Below are positions 47,036-55,786 of a DNA stretch of 64,000 bases, one piece after another (within the stretch, counting starts at the first letter, position 1; every line of letters begins with the position of its first letter). Made by a program: the position numbers and the translations under genes. Below the pieces are notes generated by a model. It made no database searches. It saw nothing but the letters and a program-made list of their open reading frames with translations, and had not been told where the DNA came from. This stretch comes from Undibacterium sp. YM2 (GTDB taxonomy: Bacteria > Pseudomonadota > Gammaproteobacteria > Burkholderiales > Burkholderiaceae_D), in assembly GCF_009937975.1 (NCBI RefSeq), contig NZ_AP018441.1, forward strand, positions 6,386,001 to 6,450,000, in the 5' to 3' direction.

Positions 47036-48295
47036 TCAGGCAATCTTCCCTGCTACACGCAAGGCATCTTTATCAAACCCTGCCAGCCGTTTATACCGTA
47101 AAGAAATTGCTTCAAGCTCAGACTGCGCAATCACCTCAGTCACGTCCGCAAAACCCTGGGGGGCGCGCTCTTCTGCCATCTGCATCACCTGCTCAGGCCC
47201 GTTCATGCGATTGCGTAATACTATGCCTGTCGTGCGCGGCAATCGTTCAGCCTCATACTCTCGCAAGGCATACAAGATACTTGCTTCACCACGCAGGCAA
47301 TCGGCCAGGCAGTCACTCAAATACCGCGCATCAAGTATTGCCTGCGCACTGCCGTTCGAGCCTATAGGGTACATGGGGTGGGCAGCGTCGCCCAGCAGCG
47401 TCACTCGCTCAAATGTCCAGCGTGGCAAAGGGTCACGATCTACCAGCGGGAATTCATACACCACCTCTGCGGCCTCAATAAGTGCAGGGATATCTATCCA
47501 GCCCCAGTTCCAGCTATCAAAGGGTTTGCTGAAGGTGGCTTTATCGACTTTACGGTTCCAGTCTGAGGTAGGCAATTCGCCACCCGGCACCCGCAACTCG
47601 GCAATCCAGTTGATCAGTGAACGGCCTTGTTTGCGCAAAGGTTCAGAGATAGGGTAGCAAACAAATTTCTGGTCCTGGTGTCCCGCCATGAACATGCTGC
47701 GTCCATCCATGTAAGGTGCGGCTTCTGTTACGCCGCGCCACAGCATGCGTCCAGAAAACCGTGGCTGGTCACCCTGCGGGTACAAAAAGCGCCGCACTGC
47801 TGAATGTATGCCATCCGCACCTATCAGCAAATCAGACTCTACCGTCACCGCTGTTTTATCTGCCTGCCTGGTGAAAGTAGAAATCACCTTGTCCGCGACC
47901 TGCTCAAAAGACGTGAATGCATGACCCTGGTGTATACACCCCGCACCCAGGCGCTCTATGGCATTTTGCAGCAAAGTCATCTGCAATTCACCACGGTGTA
48001 TCGAGTATTGCGGTGAGTCATACCCAGCCGCACGGCCACGTGGCTCCTGCCAGATTTTTTGCCCCAATTTATTGAAATAAGACAATGATGAGGTTTCTAT
48101 GCCCAACTCGGCCAGGCAGCTTTCCAGCCCCAACTGGCACAATTGCTGACTCGCATGTGGCAGCAAATTAATGCCCACACCCAGCGGCTTGATCTCATTG
48201 ACTGCTTCATAGACTTCTACATCTATCCCGCGCTCATGCAACATCAAGGCAAGAGTCAGGCCACCTATCCCGGCACCAGCGATTACCACTTTCAT
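47036..48295 (-). CDS. FAD-dependent aromatic-ring monooxygenase family protein
   Basis: 419 aa from ATG 48295, preceded by GGAGGAAG; the frame opens 5 codons earlier without such a site. Rossmann FAD motif GAGIGGLTLALMLHERG at the N-terminus, the DG motif LLIGADGIHSAVR (~155), and the GD motif VTLLGDAAHPMYPIGSNGSAQAILDA (~285). This is the class A flavoprotein monooxygenase fold (salicylate/3-hydroxybenzoate hydroxylase or PhzS relatives): NAD(P)H and O2-dependent hydroxylation of an aromatic acid or similar. Substrate uncertain. Divergent from a MarR-type gene with an operator-like palindrome between. Confidence 0.9.
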   Translation of the reverse strand: MKVVIAGAGIGGLTLALMLHERGIDVEVYEAVNEIKPLGVGINLLPHASQQLCQLGLESCLAELGIETSSLSYFNKLGQKIWQEPRGRAAGYDSPQYSIHRGELQMTLLQNAIERLGAGCIHQGHAFTSFEQVADKVISTFTRQADKTAVTVESDLLIGADGIHSAVRRFLYPQGDQPRFSGRMLWRGVTEAAPYMDGRSMFMAGHQDQKFVCYPISEPLRKQGRSLINWIAELRVPGGELPTSDWNRKVDKATFSKPFDSWNWGWIDIPALIEAAEVVYEFPLVDRDPLPRWTFERVTLLGDAAHPMYPIGSNGSAQAILDARYLSDCLADCLRGEASILYALREYEAERLPRTTGIVLRNRMNGPEQVMQMAEERAPQGFADVTEVIAQSELEAISLRYKRLAGFDKDALRVAGKIA

Positions 48296-48344
48296 GTCTT
48301 CCTCCAGCAAATTGATGATACTGCGCGTTTTTAAATACGGCTAT

Positions 48345-48365
48345 ATTGTTCTACTGTATAACAAT
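48345..48365. promoter_or_regulatory. MarR-type operator palindrome between monooxygenase and marR
   Basis: 21-bp palindrome with outer arms ATTGTT / AACAAT and inner TAC / GTA; only the position flanking each inner arm and the centre fail to match. It lies 50 bp upstream of the monooxygenase start and 128 bp upstream of marR, where a MarR dimer would be expected to bind. Confidence 0.65.
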
Positions 48366-48492
48366 TATTCCGGGTAACACAAGCCTTGTTGCAAATTTCC
48401 ATTTGTCTACTTCTGGCAATGAGGAATAGCTAATTTAGAATAGTTCAGCATGTACAATAATCAAAGAACAAGCACACTCATATTGCCCGACC

Positions 48493-49031
48493 ATGCCCAA
48501 ACAAAAAACAGACAACTCCAAAGTACAAGCCACGACCAGGGCCGCAGCACCCAAGCGCCAGTCCAGCACAGCGCAGCCACCCACTTTCAACGCCCGTATA
48601 GAAGGCATAGACTATGGCATTCTTGACGAGCTCACCGGCTACGCCGTCCGTCGCGCCCAGCTATCCATCTATGCAGACTTCAGTGCCAGCCTCGGTGTCT
48701 ATGACATCACCCCCAGCGCTTTTCATCTTTGGTGATAGTCAGCAAAAACCCAGGTATCTCCCAAACCCGCCTCGCAGAAGTCATGGGCATCGCCCGCTCA
48801 GGCGTGGTCGCCATCATCGACAATTTTGAACAGGCAGGCCTGCTGGAACGTCAGGATTCCGGCGACCGCAGGGCCTATAACCTGCACCTGACCAAAGAAG
48901 GCCAGAAGCAATTAGAGAAATACAAACAGGCCGTGAAAGAACACGATGACAGGGTCAGCCAGCACCTGAACGCGAAGGAAAGGCAGCAGTTGCGTGCCTT
49001 GCTGGGGAAGTTGTGCGTGGAGCCGAAGTAA
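48493..49031 (+). pseudogene. MarR family regulator interrupted by a single-base frameshift
   Basis: Two frames, 48493-~48712 and ~48712-49031, join to one MarR protein of about 179 aa: an N-terminal basic extension, helix 1 (YGILDELTGYAVRRAQLSIYADFSASLG), then after the break the winged helix (ISQTRLAEVMGIARSGVVAIIDNFEQAGLLERQDSGDRRAYNLHLTKEG) and dimerisation helix. At the C5 run 48710-48714 one C is missing: ACC-CCC-CAG restores DITPQRFSSLVIVSKNPGIS, the normal MarR sequence. Both halves are otherwise intact, so assembly error or very recent mutation is likely. Presumed regulator of the divergent monooxygenase. Confidence 0.85.
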
Positions 49032-49040
49032 TAATTTTGC

Positions 49041-49215
49041 GTAGGTTGGGCTACGGGGTATCAGCCCGACACTAGGTTTTTTGATAAACGAATACCTTAT
49101 TAAACGTTGAATGTTGGGCTGGTGAAGCGAAGCCCAACCTACGAGCTGGGCGCATAAAAAATATACATGTTTGTTAAGGCCGAGTGTTGGGCTGATACCC
49201 CGTAGCCCAACCTAC
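49041..49215. repeat. GTAGGTTGGGCT-type inverted repeat cluster
   Basis: Outer arms 49041-49072 and 49184-49215 are 32 bp long and match in 31 positions when inverted (ends GTAGGTTGGGCTACGGGG…). Between them a third unit (about 49112-49142) forms its own hairpin, GTTGGGCT / AGCCCAAC, ending CCTACGA. This is the REP-like AGGTTGGGCT / AGCCCAACCT palindromic element seen in many proteobacterial intergenic regions, here with three half-units. It sits within the 435-bp gap between marR and livK. Confidence 0.75.
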
Positions 49216-49330
49216 GGGATACGAGTTCACGTTTTCGTGGCGCAATGGCTACATCGTCGTCGCCAACGCGAAACTCAAAAATTCAAATCCCTACTTGCAT
49301 CCCATCCAAAATATTATTATATTAAATAAC

Positions 49331-49363
49331 TGTTATGCGACATAACAATATTGCGTCGCAATA
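49331..49363 (+). promoter_or_regulatory. Two adjacent palindromes upstream of the livK-like gene
   Basis: TGTTATG-CGA-CATAACA (49331-49347, perfect 7-3-7) and, 1 bp later, TATTGCG-T-CGCAATA (49349-49363, perfect 7-1-7). They lie ~105-135 bp before ATG 49467 within an AT-rich stretch. Good operator candidates; the regulator could be the nearby MarR-type protein but the sequence differs from the 48345 site. Confidence 0.6.
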
Positions 49364-49466
49364 AAAAACAAAATTGCTAGCCCGGCCAGCAACAAGGCCT
49401 ATAGCGAAAAGCAACAGTACGCCACACCACGCATCTGCAATACCAACAATAATTCAGGAGACCGCA

Positions 49467-50609
49467 ATGCAAATCAAACTCAAACCCAGCTTATTGGCCT
49501 TGCTGATAGCCGCCACCACAGGCATGGCCCACGCCGACATCACCATAGGCGTCAGTCTGCCGCTGACTGGCCCTGCATCTGGCCTGGGCATCCCCACCAA
49601 AAACGGCATTGCTCTGTGGCCAGAAACCATAGGTGGTGAAAAAGTAAAACTGATTATTCTCGACGACGCATCCGACACCACCCAGTCCAGCAAAAATGCC
49701 CGCAGGCTCATCACTGACGACAAGGTCGATGTCATCGTCGGCTCTACCGCCACACCCGCGTCCGTTGCCCTGGCAGAAGTCGCCTCTGAACTCAAGACGC
49801 CACAAATCTCTACCTCCCCGGTTGAGGTAGCCCCCGGCAAAGGTACCTGGACTTTCCGTGTCGCCCAATCGACTCCACTCATGGCCCATGCCGTGGCTGA
49901 CCACATGAAAAAAGCAGGCGTCAAAACCTACGCCTATCTCGGTTATTCTGATGCCTATGGCGAGACCTGGTTCAAAGCCATCACCGCTGCAGCCGCCAAA
50001 GATGGCTTGCAATCGGTCGCAACAGAACGCTTTAACCGCCCTGACACCAGCGTTACCGCACAAACCCTGAAGCTACTCGCTGCCAAGCCAGATGCGATAC
50101 TCATAGGCGCATCCGGCAGCGGTGCAGCCATGCCACACAAGGCTTTGATAGAACGCGGCTACAAAGGCAAAATCTACCAGACCCATGGCGCTGCCTCGCG
50201 TGACCTCATACGCCTAGGTGGTAAAGACGTAGAAGGTGCCTTCGTCGTCGCAGGCCTGGCCATCCTGCCCGAGCTGCTGCCAGACAACCACCCGTCAAAA
50301 CAACTGGCTACAGACTTCACCAACCGCTATGAAAAACAATACGGCGAAGGTACAAGAAACCAGTTCGCCGCCCACGGCTACGACGCCTATTTGCTGCTGA
50401 ACCGCGTCATCCCCCTGGCTCTGAAAAAAGCCAAACCCGGCACGCCAGAATTCCGCACAGCTTTGAAAGACGCGATGGAATCCGAGATCGATATCCCTAT
50501 CACCCAGGGTGTCTTGCATTACACCGCGAATGACCATTTCGGCCTGGAAGAAAAGGCGCGGGTGATGCTGACTATACAAGGTGGCAACTGGAAAGCCGTA
50601 GGCCCTTAA
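49467..50609 (+). CDS. LivK-like periplasmic ABC-transporter substrate-binding protein
   Basis: 380 aa from ATG 49467 with AGGAG at 6 nt; the frame opens 31 codons earlier without signal. Signal peptide MQIKLKPSLLALLIAATTGMAHA. Type I periplasmic-binding fold of the branched-chain amino acid/aromatic class (ITIGVSLPLTGPASGLG, VDVIVGSTATPASVALAEVA, AYLGYSDAYGETWF). No permease or ATPase genes follow: it is an orphan binding protein next to a flavin monooxygenase and MarR, so an aromatic ligand is plausible. Fragments of a paralogue are at 55485 and 57885. Confidence 0.92.
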   Translation: MQIKLKPSLLALLIAATTGMAHADITIGVSLPLTGPASGLGIPTKNGIALWPETIGGEKVKLIILDDASDTTQSSKNARRLITDDKVDVIVGSTATPASVALAEVASELKTPQISTSPVEVAPGKGTWTFRVAQSTPLMAHAVADHMKKAGVKTYAYLGYSDAYGETWFKAITAAAAKDGLQSVATERFNRPDTSVTAQTLKLLAAKPDAILIGASGSGAAMPHKALIERGYKGKIYQTHGAASRDLIRLGGKDVEGAFVVAGLAILPELLPDNHPSKQLATDFTNRYEKQYGEGTRNQFAAHGYDAYLLLNRVIPLALKKAKPGTPEFRTALKDAMESEIDIPITQGVLHYTANDHFGLEEKARVMLTIQGGNWKAVGP

Positions 50610-50647
50610 TGTCCAGGGAGAAACCTGGAGCGAAGCCCTGATCTCTT

Positions 50648-50681
50648 AGCAAGCGCCGCCTGATGCGGCGCTTGCTTTTTT
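50648..50681. terminator. Strong terminator between livK-like and DASH cryptochrome genes
   Basis: Perfect 12-bp stem AGCAAGCGCCGC with a 5-nt loop and T6 tail, between convergent genes. Confidence 0.92.
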
Positions 50682-50690
50682 AATTCTTGA

Positions 50691-52097
50691 TTAATCGTTT
50701 GCCGCGTTGCCAGGTTTGCCCCATAGTCGTCGATATGATCCATCACAATCATGGTCATTGACTTGCTTTTGAATATTGAAACGCCTGCCATTGCGCGGGT
50801 CTGTGCCACGCCCTGCGATATACAACCAGTTGCCTTGATTGCTGTACACATCATAATCAATGAGCTGTGCCTCAAACCATGCCGCACCAGCACGCCAGTC
50901 GCAAGCCAGTTCATGGATGAGATAACTGGCAACCACCTGACGCATGCGGTTCGATAAATAGCCTGTTGCGGCGAGCTCTGCCATCGCCGCATCTATAAAC
51001 GCATTGCCTGTCCGGGCCAGACACCAGTCAGTGAATTTTTCTGCGTCATGTGCCGGTGCCGGTAAATCGCTCAGGCCCTTGGCGAAATATAAGCGGCGTC
51101 CATATTTCAGATGCAGCAAGCGAAAATAATCACGCCACAATAATTCAAACCAGATCCAGTAACTGCCTTCATTGGCACCATGTTCCGCTTCAAATTTTTT
51201 CAGTGCACTAAAAATCTGGCGTGCTGATATCGCACCAGAGGCCAACCACGGAGAGAATTTGGTCGAATAATCCAGCCCAGACAATTGATTGCGGGTTTGC
51301 TTATAGGTGTGCGGCAGCTTACGCTTCAGATAGTCTTCTACATGCGCGCAAGCTGCAGTTGAACCACCAGAAAATTCAGGTAAAAAGTAGGGGAAAGATG
51401 AGCGATCATCATTCAGCAGTGCTGATGCTTCAGCACTTGCCTCTACCGCGCCAGCGTCTGAGTCAATTCCCCACTTCTTTGCAATCTGGCCAAAATTGTC
51501 TGGCAGAGCTGGCAAGGACTGCGGTGCTGGCAGCGGCGCAGGCGGCTGCACGCCACTGCCTTCAATGATATTGCGAAACTGCGTAAATACATCAGGCAGC
51601 GCATCTGGTTTGAAGGGCAAATGTACTGGATCAAGCAAGGTGGATTGCCAGTGTGTATGCACGGTCAAACCTGCTGCTCTTAATGCCGAGATATCGTCTT
51701 GCTCATAAGGTGCAGCAATCTCTTCACAGTAAACCACCTTACTATCTAGTTCACTTGCGAGCAGCGGCAGAAATTCCACGGCACTCATGTTCACCACCAT
51801 TAGCTGGCTGCCCATTGCGTTTAACTGATCGCTTAAATCAGCTAAAGCAGATGCCACAAAGCGCTGGCGATGCAGCCCAGGGTGGGGCAAGTTCCAGCGC
51901 TGTGGCTGCAAAGCGGAGAGTGAATGACAATAGACAAATACCAGGTTTTCCGCATGCTGGCAGGCATGAACCAAAGCCCGGTTATCTGCCAAACGCAGGT
52001 CATTGCGAAACCAATAAATCACAGTGCCTGGCGTGTTGGAAGGACTACCTTCTTGAGCTTGTGCTGAAAGAACACATGAACTATCACTCATCGACAT
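50691..52097 (-). CDS. DASH family cryptochrome/photolyase
   Basis: 468 aa. Photolyase alpha/beta domain at the N-terminus (VIYWFRNDLRLADNRAL), then the FAD-binding helical domain with WIWFELLWRDYFRLL, TGNAFIDAAMAELAATGYLSNRMRQ and the DASH-typical GRGTDPRNGRRFNIQKQ near the C-terminus. DASH enzymes repair CPDs mainly in single-stranded DNA and may bind MTHF. The first ~20 residues are variable and the start is uncertain (MSMSDSS). It begins 39 bp after the upstream photolyase gene on the same strand. Confidence 0.92.
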   Translation of the reverse strand: MSMSDSSCVLSAQAQEGSPSNTPGTVIYWFRNDLRLADNRALVHACQHAENLVFVYCHSLSALQPQRWNLPHPGLHRQRFVASALADLSDQLNAMGSQLMVVNMSAVEFLPLLASELDSKVVYCEEIAAPYEQDDISALRAAGLTVHTHWQSTLLDPVHLPFKPDALPDVFTQFRNIIEGSGVQPPAPLPAPQSLPALPDNFGQIAKKWGIDSDAGAVEASAEASALLNDDRSSFPYFLPEFSGGSTAACAHVEDYLKRKLPHTYKQTRNQLSGLDYSTKFSPWLASGAISARQIFSALKKFEAEHGANEGSYWIWFELLWRDYFRLLHLKYGRRLYFAKGLSDLPAPAHDAEKFTDWCLARTGNAFIDAAMAELAATGYLSNRMRQVVASYLIHELACDWRAGAAWFEAQLIDYDVYSNQGNWLYIAGRGTDPRNGRRFNIQKQVNDHDCDGSYRRLWGKPGNAAND

Positions 52098-52136
52098 CCT
52101 TATTCTTTAACCATTGTTTTAACCATTGTTCTCATC

Positions 52137-53693
52137 TCACCAGTCCAGCTCCAATTGCACGCTGACAGGCTGTTTGCTGGATGTAGTCTGCTGACGCATC
52201 TTGCCAGGCGTCTTTTTGCGCGAACGATGCTTTTCTATGACAGCTAATTTGGGGGCCTGCATGTGAGGTTGCTTACGCAAATCAAACAGCCGGGTCTTGG
52301 CAATGCGAGTCGCCAGTTCCAGATCGACTATAGGCTCAGGGATATCGACACCCACTTTGACACCGCAAGCTGCCTGCACATCTGTTGGCATGCGCCATGG
52401 TTCAAACAACCATGTGTCAGGTACGCGTCGCATCGCAGGCAGCCAGCGCCGCACGAAATGGCCATGGGGATCATGGTCACTGGCCTGCTTGATGGGATTA
52501 TAAATACGCGGCACATTCGTCCCCGTAGTGCCTGATTGCATCTGCATCTGGCTCCAGTGTATGCCTGGTTCGTAATCCAGAAACTGGCGCGCAAGCCAGT
52601 GCCCGACTGGTCGCCAGTCCAGCCACAAAGGATAGGCTGCGACAGAAACCAGCATGGCACGCATTCTAAAATTAAGCCAGCCTGTTTGCCGCAACATGCT
52701 TACGCAAGCATCGACCAGCGGCCAGCCAGTGCGGGCAGAAATCAGTGCGTCAAAATGCGCCTGATTGAATTCCTGCTCACGCAGTCCGTCATAGCCACGA
52801 TGCATATTGCGGTATTCAATTTCTGGCTCACTCTCCAGTTTTTGAATAAAGTGGCAATGCCAGTACAAGCGACTGATAAAGGCTTCAAGCCCTTTTTTGT
52901 GACGCTCAGCCGTGGCTGGCAAGCTGGCGATGTGGTCGCGTGTGGCATGCACGACTTCCCGCAGGCTGAGGCAGCCAAATGCCAGATACGGCGACAGGCG
53001 CGAACAAGCTGTGGGTGCCGATAAGGGTGATGAAATCCCGCCCCGGTATTGATGGCTGCGCTCACGCAAAAAACTATTCAGTATCATCAAGCCATTCTGC
53101 CTGCCACCACGCTGACGCTCAGGCGGATCATAAGGGTCCAGGTGCAACTCCTGTACTGAAGGCGGCAATCGTGGGAGTGTAATTGCAGGCGTCATTGGTG
53201 TAAAACTGGCGGCGCTCAAGGGCGGCAGCGCTGCACAGGGCAAGTCATTATGTGCATTCCAGCTGGCCTGCCAGTCGTCCCTGCTCTGCAAGCGACGTAC
53301 CACACCAAACTGAGCAAGCTCATGCCATTCTACTTGTTGCGCGCGGCACCAGCGCGCCAGCGCCTTATCACGCTGGTAGGTGAAATTGTTACCCGTTTCT
53401 TCGTGTGAATAAATAGCCGAGAATGGCTGGTGTGCAAAAATGTGCGCAAAGACTTCAGTGACTTCACCTGTCAGGATATGCAGTTGACCACCATTTTTTC
53501 GCAACGCAATATAAAGCTCACGCAGGCTCTCGAGCAAGAACTGGTAATGCTGGTTCGCTGCATCAGCCTGCGCCCACAAAGACGGTTCGACAACGTACAA
53601 GCACAGCACCGGCCCTTTGCTGGTTGCTGTATGTAGCGCAAGATGATCATGCAAACGCAGGTCGCGTTTGAACCAAACGATGCTATATGTCAT
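52137..53693 (-). CDS. Cryptochrome/photolyase family FAD-binding protein
   Basis: 518 aa. N-terminal photolyase domain (IVWFKRDLRLHDHLAL), FAD domain with RLSPYLAFGCLSLREV, TGWPLVDACVSMLRQTGWLNFRMRAMLVSVAAYPLWLDWR (as separate motifs) and a conserved Trp-rich WSQMQMQSGTTGTN segment. It differs from the standard class I CPD photolyase (GTGIDAAPYFR region replaced) and from DASH, and has a basic C-terminal tail (~470-518). Could be a photolyase-like or cryptochrome subgroup common in proteobacteria; repair versus signalling not decided here. Upstream of the DASH gene in the same transcript direction. Confidence 0.88.
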   Translation of the reverse strand: MTYSIVWFKRDLRLHDHLALHTATSKGPVLCLYVVEPSLWAQADAANQHYQFLLESLRELYIALRKNGGQLHILTGEVTEVFAHIFAHQPFSAIYSHEETGNNFTYQRDKALARWCRAQQVEWHELAQFGVVRRLQSRDDWQASWNAHNDLPCAALPPLSAASFTPMTPAITLPRLPPSVQELHLDPYDPPERQRGGRQNGLMILNSFLRERSHQYRGGISSPLSAPTACSRLSPYLAFGCLSLREVVHATRDHIASLPATAERHKKGLEAFISRLYWHCHFIQKLESEPEIEYRNMHRGYDGLREQEFNQAHFDALISARTGWPLVDACVSMLRQTGWLNFRMRAMLVSVAAYPLWLDWRPVGHWLARQFLDYEPGIHWSQMQMQSGTTGTNVPRIYNPIKQASDHDPHGHFVRRWLPAMRRVPDTWLFEPWRMPTDVQAACGVKVGVDIPEPIVDLELATRIAKTRLFDLRKQPHMQAPKLAVIEKHRSRKKTPGKMRQQTTSSKQPVSVQLELDW

Positions 53694-53757
53694 GCGGGCA
53701 TTATATCAACGCCTGTTTATTTTATCCGGCATGCACAAAAACTGGGACGCAAGCCTG

Positions 53758-54312
53758 CTACTCCTGTTTAGTGAGCACCAGCTTGCTTACATCAAAGCCT
53801 TGAGCCACCAGCCGTGCGACCAGGGCATCGTACTTTTCTTTATCAACTTTTTTCGTGCGTGACAATATCCACAAGAATTCACGCTTGGCTTCGCTGACGG
53901 CAACCAATTGGTAATCCTGGTCCAGATCTATGACCCAATAGTCGCCCCACACCATAGGCAGAAAAGACAAAAAAGCTGGCGCAAAGCGCACTTTCAATTT
54001 TGGTGAACTTGAATTGCCCACCTGCCTGGCCTCGCCTATAGCCTCGATGACCTCGCCACCACTGCCCTGGCAACGGTTGGTGACCTGTACCTTGTCGTCC
54101 GCCAATGCTGAATACGTCGCCGAGGTAAAGCCCGTGCACTTCTTCTGGAATCGATTTTCAAACTTTGCTATTTCATACCAGGTACCCATGTAGCGCGGCA
54201 CATCCAGTGCGGCTATCGTCACAACAGGCTTGGCAGCGGCTTGCGGTGTATCGGTAGCATTCGCGTTCAGGCTTAATGCAAACAGTAGCGCGCAGATGAT
54301 TCTTTTCTTCAT
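53758..54312 (-). CDS. Blc-type bacterial lipocalin
   Basis: 184 aa. Signal peptide (MKKRIICALLFALSLNANA) without a lipobox Cys, then the lipocalin signature DVPRYMGTWYEIAKFENRFQKKC, WGDYWVIDLDQDYQLVAVSE and the R/K motif ILSRTKK. Blc proteins bind lysophospholipids or fatty acids at the outer membrane; this one would be free in the periplasm. Located 64 bp upstream of the photolyase-like gene. Lipocalin next to photolyase genes is a known feature of light-inducible regulons in proteobacteria. Confidence 0.93.
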   Translation of the reverse strand: MKKRIICALLFALSLNANATDTPQAAAKPVVTIAALDVPRYMGTWYEIAKFENRFQKKCTGFTSATYSALADDKVQVTNRCQGSGGEVIEAIGEARQVGNSSSPKLKVRFAPAFLSFLPMVWGDYWVIDLDQDYQLVAVSEAKREFLWILSRTKKVDKEKYDALVARLVAQGFDVSKLVLTKQE

Positions 54313-54509
54313 TAATTACTCCAAATAATTTCATGGCAAGAGCAGCCTTTGACTGCGGCAATATATAGGTGACACTTGCCGGACATGCAAATATACAGTT
54401 AATCTGGCAAGCGCTCACAGACGCCGGTTGAGTTCATACATTTGCCAGCTATTAACTGTCATGAACTACCTTTTTTCATGCAAAAAGCACGCGCTGGATG
54501 CTCACCAAT

Positions 54510-55373
54510 CTAGAATTCATATGACAGTGCAGTGATGGTGCCGCGCCAATAGGGTTTGCGCCCGTCAGCATGCAACCATGCTGCTTCACCGTTCAACGGC
54601 ACCAGCATGCCATTGCGTTCGTGATAGTTGAACCAGCGTCCTTCCCAGGGTGTGTGCACAATCAGCTTGCCCACCATGGCAGCACGGGCTTCAAACCGCA
54701 CCGATTCAATCAGGCCCGCCTGGTTAAAACTGACCAGCATGGTCGCGCTAATCCTGCCATCTGCACCGTCGGCAAGCGTGGCGCTGGCAGTATGCTCATC
54801 AACGGCATGCCACTGCACACCCTGGCTGGGGAGCAAGGCTGTAGGGTACCAGGCCGCTTCGGCAAAAAAACGCATGAACTCGGCTGCAGCCAGGTCACGC
54901 TTACTGATCTCGCCCTGCATGCTCAACAGGCCAAGTAGGGAGGGCGTCAATATACCTTCACCACCCACATAGGCATCATGCACATAAACAGCTATGCCCG
55001 GGGCCATCGCAATGCGTGCATCCCAGACAAAACCCGGCCTGCGGGTAATGACCCGCTGTGCCGACGTAAAAGACTTCCACTGTTCACCCGCCGCACTCAG
55101 GTTAAAGTTGCCAGCATGCACAACACTTGCAGCAGTAATGATGGGTTGGCCATCCTTCAATACCGTACGAAAGTATCGTGCTACCGTTGCGGGCAGGTGT
55201 TCAATTTCCTGCGCGCTATATCGCAAAGTTGTTGATGGGAGACGCGTACTCTCCAGCCGCGCCAGCAAGCCCCGCGTCTTACTTGTCCAGCTCGCCCTAC
55301 CAACGATGACCAGCCCAGCGAAGATGGCGGCGACAACAAGCAGCGCTAGTAGCAAGGATGCAATCCAGGTCAT
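54510..55373 (-). CDS. Membrane-anchored DUF6544-like protein
   Basis: 287 aa from ATG 55373 (MTWIASLLLALLVVAAIFAGLVIVG…), giving an N-terminal membrane helix; the frame opens upstream to 55481 with implausible Cys-rich sequence. The rest is a beta-rich soluble domain (~60-285) with LPATVARYFRTVLKDGQPI near its start and WEGRWFNYHERNGMLVPLNGEAAW near its end, as in the DUF6544/DUF6920 family. Function unknown. 197 bp separate it from the lipocalin gene. Confidence 0.75.
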   Translation of the reverse strand: MTWIASLLLALLVVAAIFAGLVIVGRASWTSKTRGLLARLESTRLPSTTLRYSAQEIEHLPATVARYFRTVLKDGQPIITAASVVHAGNFNLSAAGEQWKSFTSAQRVITRRPGFVWDARIAMAPGIAVYVHDAYVGGEGILTPSLLGLLSMQGEISKRDLAAAEFMRFFAEAAWYPTALLPSQGVQWHAVDEHTASATLADGADGRISATMLVSFNQAGLIESVRFEARAAMVGKLIVHTPWEGRWFNYHERNGMLVPLNGEAAWLHADGRKPYWRGTITALSYEF

Positions 55374-55484
55374 ATTGAAATAGCCAGTCAGATGAAATGA
55401 GTTCGAATAGATTATGCACAAAATGCAAGTGCATGTCTGTTGGGTATCAAACATAAGCAGGTATAACGTGGCTGCTCTCACTTA

Positions 55485-55735
55485 ATATCCGGCAGCGGTA
55501 CAGTGATGCTACAGAACCTGGTTACCCGAGCCTTTGGGGTAGCCTGGCGTCCCCCTGGCGCTAAAAAAGCCAAAGCCTGCACACCGCAATTCCACGCAGC
55601 ACTGAAAGACGCAATGGAATCCGGGATCGATATTCCTATTACTCAGGGTGTCTTACATTCCACAGCGAATGACCATTTTGGACTGGAAAAAGAGCGAAGA
55701 CGATGTTGAGAATACAGGGTGCTAACTCACCGATT
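55485..55735 (+). pseudogene. livK-like gene remnant 1
   Basis: A 5' piece ATCCGGCAGCGGTACAGTGATG (split here as ATCCGGCAGCGG + TACAGTGATG) matches the GASGSGAAMP region of the intact livK-like gene at ~50110; after an internal deletion, 55545-55735 matches its C-terminal ~65 codons (ALKDAMESGIDIPITQGVLHSTANDHFGLEK…). The last part is frame-shifted. DNA identity to 50410-50600 is high by eye but far from perfect, so this is an old paralogue or old duplication. Confidence 0.75.
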
Positions 55736-55786
55736 CACGGATGAAGTACAGTATTTTCTGGACATGTAAACCGCCATAGCGCTGAA

